DNA from: Lomentospora prolificans
Lineage: Eukaryota; Ascomycota; Sordariomycetes; Microascales; Microascaceae
Reading direction: 5' to 3'
DNA length: 64,000 bases
Assembly: GCA_029532625.1 (NCBI GenBank)
Contig: JARFXM010000008.1
Location: 1,116,001-1,180,000 of the forward strand
How positions within the stretch are numbered: position 1 is the first letter of the stretch; every line of letters begins with the position of its first letter. Below the pieces are notes generated by a model. It was not told where the DNA came from, did no database searches, and saw nothing but the letters and a program-made list of their open reading frames with translations. The translations under genes and the position numbers were made by a program. Shown piece after piece: positions 56,783 to 64,000 of the stretch.

Positions 56783-57675
56783 TTACATGACTGAGCAGCA
56801 CGAATTCTGCTTCTTGGCAGTGGTGTAAAACATCTTGCTCTGGGCGCTGAGGTCGGAGCTCTTGGCCACGAGGTCGTCCAGCTTCTCACCACGTTGCAGC
56901 ACCTGATTTTGGAATTAGTCGACATCCCAAAGTAGGACAAAGAACGAGAATGTACTATGCCACTTGGAAACGAGAGCCTTACACTTTCAATGGTCTTGTG
57001 GAGGATGATCTTGGTCTCATCTAGCTCCTTCTGAATGTTGGCGATAGAATTCACCTCAGAGGGGTCCTGGTAGGTCTGAAGGTGCTTCTGCAAGGCGGGA
57101 AAGGGTAGCTCGTTGTCCTTGGAGGCGCGGGCGATCTCCGCAGCGGTCTTATCGGCAAGGAACTCGTCGACGACCTTGGAGAGGATCTGGTGCGCGGCGA
57201 GCTTAGGGTAGTCCTTTGAGATGATGACGCCCGCGATGCCTTCTGAGCGTGCGTAGCAGTGGAAAGTGTGGCCTGAAGGGGTATTGCACGTGAGATGACG
57301 GCGAGACTAGAATAAATAAAACCGGGGAAGAAGGGGAGTGGCGGGTGAATAATTACCTTGCTCCTCGACGTCGAGCCTCTGGCCAGGGCTCGTCCTCTCG
57401 GCCACGGTCTTGCTGAACATGGTCATGAAGTTCTGGTAGTCATTCTTGGTCCAGCGGGAGAACTCGCTCAGGTCGTAGGCTGAGCTGAGCTGTATCGCGG
57501 GCTTCTCCGTATTTCTGATGATCTGATAACGGTTTTGTTAGTCACCATCCTTTCCATCATCGCTTCTGCTCGGTATCGCGACTATCAACCTCTGGCGGTT
57601 CTCATGTGATGAAATGTTGAGAGAGTGGGGGTTTGGCTGAGAGGGGATGCTTACACCAATGTAATACAGCTTCAT
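56783..57675 (-). CDS. YKT6: R-SNARE Ykt6
   Basis: Four exons (57675-57655, 57522-57357, 57272-56983, 56902-56783) give 198 residues, the usual Ykt6 length. Ykt6 is a prenylated and palmitoylated SNARE used in ER-Golgi, endosomal and vacuolar fusion and in autophagosome fusion. The N-terminal longin domain begins MKLYYIGIIRNTEKPAIQLS; exon 1 codes only its first seven residues. The SNARE motif (about 138-198) has the zero-layer arginine in ESVLQRGEKLDDLVAKS. The C-terminus NSCCSVM keeps the palmitoylated and farnesylated cysteine pair of a CCaaX box. All three introns have good donors (GTAAGC, GTAATT, GTAAGG) and the splices restore the family sequence. Confidence 0.95.
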
Positions 57676-60052
57676 CTTGAACTTATTTTTATCGGCAATA
57701 AAAACTAAAGCAAGCTATGTGCGATTATCAAGGGAAGGTTGTGAGAATAAAAGTAAGAAGCTATTGCTATGAGAGGGCTGCACGGAAAAAGAGCTACGGT
57801 GAGGTCTCAGTGTTCTCGAGATTCTGCCGAGGGGTGGCCAGTCGAAGGGGTTGCTTCCCGCTGGCTGGCTGTTTGAATGGGCGGTGATTAGATTCGGTTT
57901 GGTCTGTGTTCCTGTGTGTAGTGTAGTGGTACCTTGGTACTGTGTACAAGTAGCGGGCTGCACGTACCCGGTACAACTCTGTCCAGGGTCCAGTCCCTTC
58001 AATGTTCTGTCCACGGAGGGGTTGAAGCAAGCTGGTGGTGGGCAGAAAGCACTTGGGAGACAGCAAGGCACGAACACAGAGTCGAGTAGGGTTGGAATGC
58101 TGACAAAAAGAAAAGAAAAAAAAAAGGAAACAAAAAGAAAAAAAGAAAAAAGGCCACAAATCCCGGAAAAGATCAACTATTATCCTTCCTGGGAATGAGA
58201 TGCTTTGCTGGAACCAAGGTGGATGGGATATTGAAGTGTCGAGGTCAAATGACCTCAGCGCCGAGGTCAGGTTGGATCAAGCGACAGTAACAACTGCGTC
58301 AGCGCTGCCAAACGGGAGAGAAAGAGCGATTGAGCGGGGGTGCCGAGCCTGGCTTTGGTCCTGCGGTACCAGATACGTTCAAGCGCTCCGAAAGTCTCAC
58401 CAAGATTAAAGTTAGCAGTACCTGTAGAAATCGGGGAGAAGCTCCCAGCTTTGACTCTTAACTCGCCCACGCACACGCACTACACGCACTCTTATGAAGG
58501 ATTAAGCAATGCATAGGCATAGCTGGCTGGCGTCGACACATTGATCTCTTTCTTACACAAGGTCACCGATTGAATGAATGTGCTCCCCCAGCTATCCCAC
58601 GTGATGGGCTCCAACAGCAACACCCGTGCAGCGACATTAGCCCACCGGATGCACTTGCCACGTCCAGTCACTGCATTTCTTCATCCGACGCCATCTCGAC
58701 CCTGGTAGGCATCCATCTTTCGGAGAGGCAGGCTGTTCTTTTCTCACTGGCCATCGCGTGCTTTATGCCAGCTACCTATCAGCCTCTCTAGCTTCAGCCT
58801 GTAATAATACGCGCCCCCCTTCCGCTGGCGTAATCAACCATCACGCCGACGGGCCTCAGACACCTCGCCATTGGCTCTCAAGTCTCCCAGCCCATCAGCA
58901 GAACATCCCCAACGTACCGCGCGAACGCAACCAAATGCACCAGAACTTCTGGCTGCTGTCGCACCCTTTCCACATATTCGTCTATCCTCACGCGTGCGAT
59001 ACTATTAATTGGTGATTTCTCCATCTCCATCGCCACCCCAGGCACCTCCCCTCCTCCTGAAACTGACCCAGTCCTGCCGAGTCTTCAACGTCTCTTTCCC
59101 GGCACCCACAGACCGCAAGTAGTAGAGGAAGTAGTTTCACGTGAGCCTTGGTGGTAAATCGGTACGAGAACGGATGGGTTCAAACAAGACTTATTCGCTT
59201 TCATTTTCTTTCTGTCCTAGGGGCACTCTCACCCGTTTTCTTCCCTGCTCGCCCTCGTTAGAAAAGATACACAACCCATATCGAATCCCGACCGATCCGC
59301 ATTTCTGTTCGGGGCTTCTCTTCCCTTGCTTCCCTCGCTTGCCCCTTCTGCTTGTTCGATAAAAAGAGAAATTCGCAAAGAGTCGTTTCGGCCAATCTAT
59401 GTCTGCAATAGCGGGTACCGGGAAAACAAAGAAACGACCAAATAAACAAGGCGGAAACGCGCATCAACGACCGCCCTTTTTCATTCGTACTTCGCTGCCT
59501 TTCTGTAAATGCAAATTCCTGGCTCCCTCTTTAAAAGTTTAGAAGCACATACATGAGGTGAATAGGAAGAAAAAAAATGGCGGTTTAAGAAACATGTGAC
59601 AGAGGAAGGGAAACCGAAGAGAAGCAGTTCGTTCCAGGTACAGCTGCCCTGCAATCAAGTAAAACTGGAGGCAGAGAACAAGCGAAGACGTGGCTGCAAG
59701 GGAGATTTGTTGACACAGATTAGCGCTGGTGGAAAGGACGAGAGAAAACAGATCCCAGCCACCGAAAACAAGGAGAAAAAGTGCCGGGACACCGGGACGG
59801 GAAGGAAGGAGGTTTGTTGCGAAACGAAACCAAAGTGCAGCACGTGCTCTGACCCCCAGGCGATGGGGTTACTATAATATATATATCATATCGTCTATAG
59901 GAATTGTAGGAGAAACAAAAAGGTGTCAAGGTTGTATCACGGGTTGGTCTGTGTTGAAGCAAAGTAAGGGTGAGGTATTGATACTGTTTGGCGAGGAGTT
60001 CAATAATCGTATAGATGGTATTCGTTGTAAGCGCCGTGATGTCTAGACTGCC
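57676..60052. other. Intergenic region upstream of YKT6
   Basis: No gene is supported. An A/G-only tract of about 50 bases lies at roughly 58103-58153 on the YKT6 upstream side, and an alternating AT patch at about 59877-59890. Confidence 0.5.
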
Positions 60053-63000
60053 TTAGTCTGACATCTCGACGTCCTTGGCAGATTCCGCCTTCGATGGGGC
60101 GGTGGCGCTGTTTCCGGTAGCTGAGAGCTTGTCACTAGCAGCTCGAGCCAGTTCCGGATCGTCATCAGGCACGTCGACAAGCTCGATGCCATCGCTGGTA
60201 GTCTTGATCGTCTCTGCGGACTCGCTTCCCTGCTCACCCGCTGTAGCGTCATCCGCCGATTTCTCAACTGTATCGGACACAGGGGTGCGGATCGTGGCCT
60301 CCGGTTGGGGGGTAACAGCCTCTTCAGAAGCTTCCGGTGTTGTAGACGCACCGTCTGAGACGCCATCAAGTTCAGTGATCATGTCATTTGGGGCCTTGTC
60401 TGTCTCGCCATCGTCTCCGAGCACAGCCCTGATGGACTCCATTAGTTCTCGAAGAGACTGCTTGTCGCCAGCATTGATCGCGTGGCTAGTGATTTGACCC
60501 TTCCGGACTTGATTCAGTAGCTTAAAAGTGTTATCGATCGGTTTGTCCGTAGCTTCTTGAGTCTCGCTCGCCGTGGGAGGCAGAGAGGGCCTAGGAACTT
60601 CACTATCCGCCACCCTTCTAGCTTCCTCGATAGAATCACCCTCTTCGTTCTTTATCGAAGGCTCTGTACCGTCAGTATCGAAGAGCCTGCATAACGCGAT
60701 TGCCGCCTCAGCGTCTTTTAGGCTGAGAGAGGGGCCAGCCTCGCTAGTCTGCTGTCGGTGGGCGACTTCAGGTTTGGGAATATGACCAGCGCCGATCTTG
60801 CGAAGCCTAGGAACAAGCTTGTTAGCAAAGCGTGGATACCGGGTATATGATAGACGAAAAAAAAAGAAAAAGACCGTACTGTTCAATGAAGTCGAGTTTG
60901 ATTCCCTTGGCTGGGAGCCGAAGGACACGTCCGTACGACCTGATGTCATTCCAGCCAGAGGCGTTATCTTCAGCCTCCTCAGTGTCATCAACCTCTATCA
61001 TGCCGTTATTCTTGTAGCCGCGAGAGTAAACCGGCTTGACAACCTGAGAGCCGCGAACCTTGCGGAACCGCCGACCGAGGGGGACACTATCGGGGTTATA
61101 AAAATGGTCCACATGGGCTGGGCAAATCCACTTCTTGGGGTGCGCCGGATGGGCCATCGGTGTGTCTACGCAATCGAGGTGCCAGTAGAGGGGGCATGCC
61201 GAACAGAGCATCATCATTCTACTAGTGCTGGATGCGCCCTTTTGGCAGCCATGGCAGAGCGCCGCGTTGCCGTCGCTGTCTCGCTGCTGCCACAGGTCAA
61301 CCTCCTGGTTTTTTTCCTTCCTGGTAATAAATTGTTAGGAGGTTCTCCTCACTCCGGGTAAAGTCGGAAGTTGGGCTTACTTGGACTGCTTAGTAGTGCG
61401 TTCGACCTCTTCGTACTCTCCATTCGGACCAACCTTGATGCCTTCAAAGTACGTCTGGACCTTTTTGGGCAGGTTGAAAGCGCGAGGAATAGTCCTGTCG
61501 AGCAAAGTAAGCAGACCACCAAATGGTCCGCTGTGCTCTTCCCGACGCGCGGACCGTTTGTAGGCGCAGTCATGGCAGAACCAGTCATCTGGTAGTTCAG
61601 AAGAGCCGACGAGGTCCACGCACTCAAAGTGGAAGGATTTGGAGCAATTGTCGCAACAAATCAGATCGCCATTGTTGCCGCATGACGAGCAGTAGTCATC
61701 GTTTTCAACCTAAAATGCAACAGACAATCCAATTAGCTTTCCGTTCCGGGGTAGTTAGGTTCAGCGATATGGTAATGAAGATGACAGCTATAATTCCAAC
61801 GGCTAGGACGACGAGGATGGGTTTGCTGCTGCCGATGGAAGGGATGTTTGCCCGGTCGAGCCGGCAAAATGGAACGCGGCCGAGTTGGCTCGCTTTTGGG
61901 GGCGGAGGTAGAGGTGGGCGGTGGGAAGCGGTCGTGAAGTGGCGGGTGGGCATTTCCCCATTTGCAGCGTGTGCCTTGTTGGTGGCAACCTATTGCAGAA
62001 GCCAAGACGAAGGACGCGGGAAGCAAAGGTTGTATCCTACAATATCCGACCCGCTAAATCGAGATAAACGGAGATGGGCTGTAGCTATAGAGCCCGCGGA
62101 TACCCAGATGAAAGGATAGATGAAGAAACAATGACAACTCAAGGGGTAAACCGAAACATAAACAAATTCTCTCCAACTTCGATTCCGTACGTACCTGTTC
62201 TCGGTTGGATTGCACCCCAGGCACATGAACGATGCCCTCGCCCGTTGGGCGAGGCATGCCAGCAGTCGTGTTACCGTTCTTTTTAGGCCTAAGCGAAGGG
62301 AAATAATTGATGGTTAGCCGCTTGCATCGTGTTGGGGATTTGACAGTGATAAGCAGGCAGCAAGCATGAATCAGGGGAATTTGGTAGGGTCGCATCATCG
62401 CCGCACAGATGGTGGATGCCAGAATGACGGGGCGGTCGTTCCCCCCAAGGAGAAAAAGAAAATAAGGCCACTTGCCACTGGCCCTCCGCTTCAAGGCATC
62501 ATCTCCAACCACCCATCAAATGCCAGGCGTAGAAAATGAATAAAGCGACACGCAAGATGGAGGGGGAAAAATGAAATGAATACTTGATTCGATGAGGGAG
62601 CACTCGATCAAGTAGGGCAAGAGTGAAGAGAAACGAGGGACAGGTGAAATTTGCCAACTTACGATGTCTTGACACGAGGGCCAGTTCGCTGCCTCTTTGC
62701 AGGAGGCTGCAACACTGGGGTGGCGGCCCGCGAGGTCACCCGCGAGGACGGAGCATTGCTCTTCATCGAGGCTGCGATAGGGGAGGCCGTCCTCTCGAGG
62801 TCATCGTGTGTCCTCTTGACGGCTGACCGAGTAGATCTGGTGGCTGGTGTGGTGGAGATGGGAGAGGGCTTTACACCGCTCCGAGTCTTGCGCGCGGGAG
62901 CGGCGGCAAGGGGCGATGACTTGATAGAGCCGTCTGCGTCGGCCGAGCTGCCTGCATCGTGAGGTTTTGCAGAGCCCTCCCTCTTCGCCTTCGCCTTGGC

Positions 63001-64000
63001 AGCAGCAGCGGTACCTGGTCGTGAGGATTGGGATTCATCGTCCGAATGGCCCTCAGGTTCCTGCATGCTCGAGCGAATAGCTGAAGCCTTCACAGGAAGA
63101 TTGGGGAAAAGTGGGCGGACGACGCCGGGCATGGCATGGGGTTTGGGGGTGCCGTCGTGGGAACCATGGGGTGCCTCATCAGAGTTTGGAGCTGGGAGGG
63201 ATGATGATGGCGAGGGTGAGAGCGTGTCGCGGGCTTTGGCTTGGGACCTGCTGGAGCCGGGGGCAGGATTGGCCCTGGAATTATTAGTGCCTTTAGTGGA
63301 CGCGGTTGATTTGCGCTGGGCCACCGTAGTTTTGCCGGCCCCTGTCGTAATCACTGAATGGCGGGTGGGGTGGGCGCCTGACACGTCTCCCGGTGCAGCA
63401 GCCTCTTCCTCCTCGTCCACTGAGGTGGAATCCGCGACCTGCGACTGGTCCAGATGCTCTGATGTTGTGCCACTCGCTCGGATGCTGTCGGCTCGCTTGC
63501 CAGCCGTCTTGCTGATACTACCACCACTGATTCTCAGTCCCGTAGCCGAATTTTGTAGCTGTAATTGGCGCTGGACCTTGGGCTTGTTCTGCTCCTTGGA
63601 TTGGGCCTTGAGCTTGAGCTTGGGCTCCTTCTGGAGTCCGGGCTCGAGCTTCATGTCCTCGTCCACAAAGTCGGCAATTGCCTGGAGCTCTGGAGTGTCG
63701 AAGGAGATGGATGAGAGGGAAGAGTCGCTTCCTAGCGAGTCGCTGCGAGGTCGCTTTCGAGTAGGCGTCTCTAGCTTACCTGTCTTTGCCTTGGATGTGT
63801 CGGACGAGGCAGTAGCGTCCTCCGACGTTTTCGCGTGAACTTGAACCTCTTCCTCAGCGCTCCCAGTGCTACCACGCGTCGCCCTCCGCCGTGACCTCGA
63901 GAGCGAGGGTGATTCGGGATACGTGGTTTTTTGCTTCTTAAATGCACGCATACCTTCCTCCTCATCGAACAGGATGCTTGCCGTAGTCGGGTCGAATCTT
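60053..64000 (-). CDS. RCO1: Rpd3S subunit Rco1-like double PHD-finger protein, 5' end outside window
   Basis: Visible exons are 64000-62663 (open to the window edge), 62288-62195, 61709-61381, 61320-60880 and 60806-60053, giving about 980 residues. Rco1 is a subunit of the Rpd3S histone deacetylase, which is directed to transcribed, H3K36-methylated chromatin. A long basic, Ser-rich N-terminus precedes PHD finger 1 (DDYCSSCGNNGDLICCDNC to WFCHDC), then a conserved GPFGGLLTLLDRTIPRAFNLP segment, and PHD finger 2 (LCHGCQKG to KKWICPAHV). The C-terminus is acidic (VDVPDDDPEL). Phases agree at every junction. Two introns are long for a fungus (374 and 485 nt) and flank a 94-nt exon. The in-frame ATG at 63951 may not be the true start because the frame continues past the edge. 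Confidence 0.9.

Noticed and set aside
62996..63838. 280-codon plus-strand frame
   Set aside because: Antisense shadow of the RCO1 N-terminal exon, which is in phase with the PHD-finger exons.
1..64000. Transposons, RIP-mutated repeats, CRISPR arrays or a biosynthetic cluster
   Set aside because: No transposase, reverse transcriptase, terminal repeat, AT-rich degraded block, regular direct-repeat array or PKS/NRPS-type gene is visible by eye.

Overview
The window is nuclear DNA of a filamentous ascomycete, most likely a Sordariomycete. Genes carry short spliceosomal introns (mostly 56-130 nt) with clear CTAAC-type branch sites. The conserved set is eukaryotic and fungal (Nup82, Pik1, Rco1, Snd2/TMEM208, mL60, Cdc27/BimA), and several proteins read like Sordariomycete versions; the class assignment is an inference from memory of the families. 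I found no tRNA, rRNA, transposon, CRISPR array or AT-rich RIP-like block. Gene density is low: 16 recognisable or probable genes and one weak candidate in 64 kb, with empty stretches of 9.3, 5.3 and 4.0 kb.

Layout. 1-9340: no gene. 9.3-14 kb (+): a single-pass membrane protein with a PPxY motif, a prolyl-4-hydroxylase-type 2-oxoglutarate oxygenase, and an EBP-family sterol isomerase. 14-18.7 kb: a weak minus-strand ORF and a proline-rich minus-strand gene interrupted by an in-frame TGA. 22.7-30.7 kb is a compact housekeeping block: NUP82 (-) divergent from CBC2 (+), mitoribosomal mL60 (-) divergent from TRAPP subunit TRS20 (+), then histone H4 (-). 32-40 kb: CDC27/APC3 (-), SND2 (+) and PIK1 (-). 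41.6-46.2 kb: NC2alpha (-) and a hormone-sensitive-lipase-type hydrolase (-). 51.5-55.2 kb: an RRM-Pumilio protein (+). 56.8-57.7 kb: YKT6 (-). 60-64 kb: RCO1 (-), whose 5' end lies outside the window.

Functional links are general rather than operon-like. There are nuclear transport and RNA genes (NUP82, CBC2, PUF), secretory-pathway genes (TRS20, SND2, PIK1, YKT6) and chromatin/transcription genes (H4, NC2alpha, RCO1). No secondary-metabolite or other dedicated cluster is apparent.

The most striking observation is in CDC27. The gene is open and conserved from end to end except for one TAG exactly where APC3 proteins carry a conserved tryptophan (SPQ-A-W-C). The TAG sits at the 5' edge of the loop of a perfect 7-bp hairpin. 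This is the sequence and structural context expected for the developmental A-to-I mRNA editing known from Fusarium and Neurospora, which would recode UAG to UGG (Trp). The proline-rich gene at 17.5-18.7 kb likewise has a single in-frame TGA followed by 96 more coding-like codons. I infer, but cannot prove from DNA alone, that one or both are stop-containing genes restored at the RNA level.
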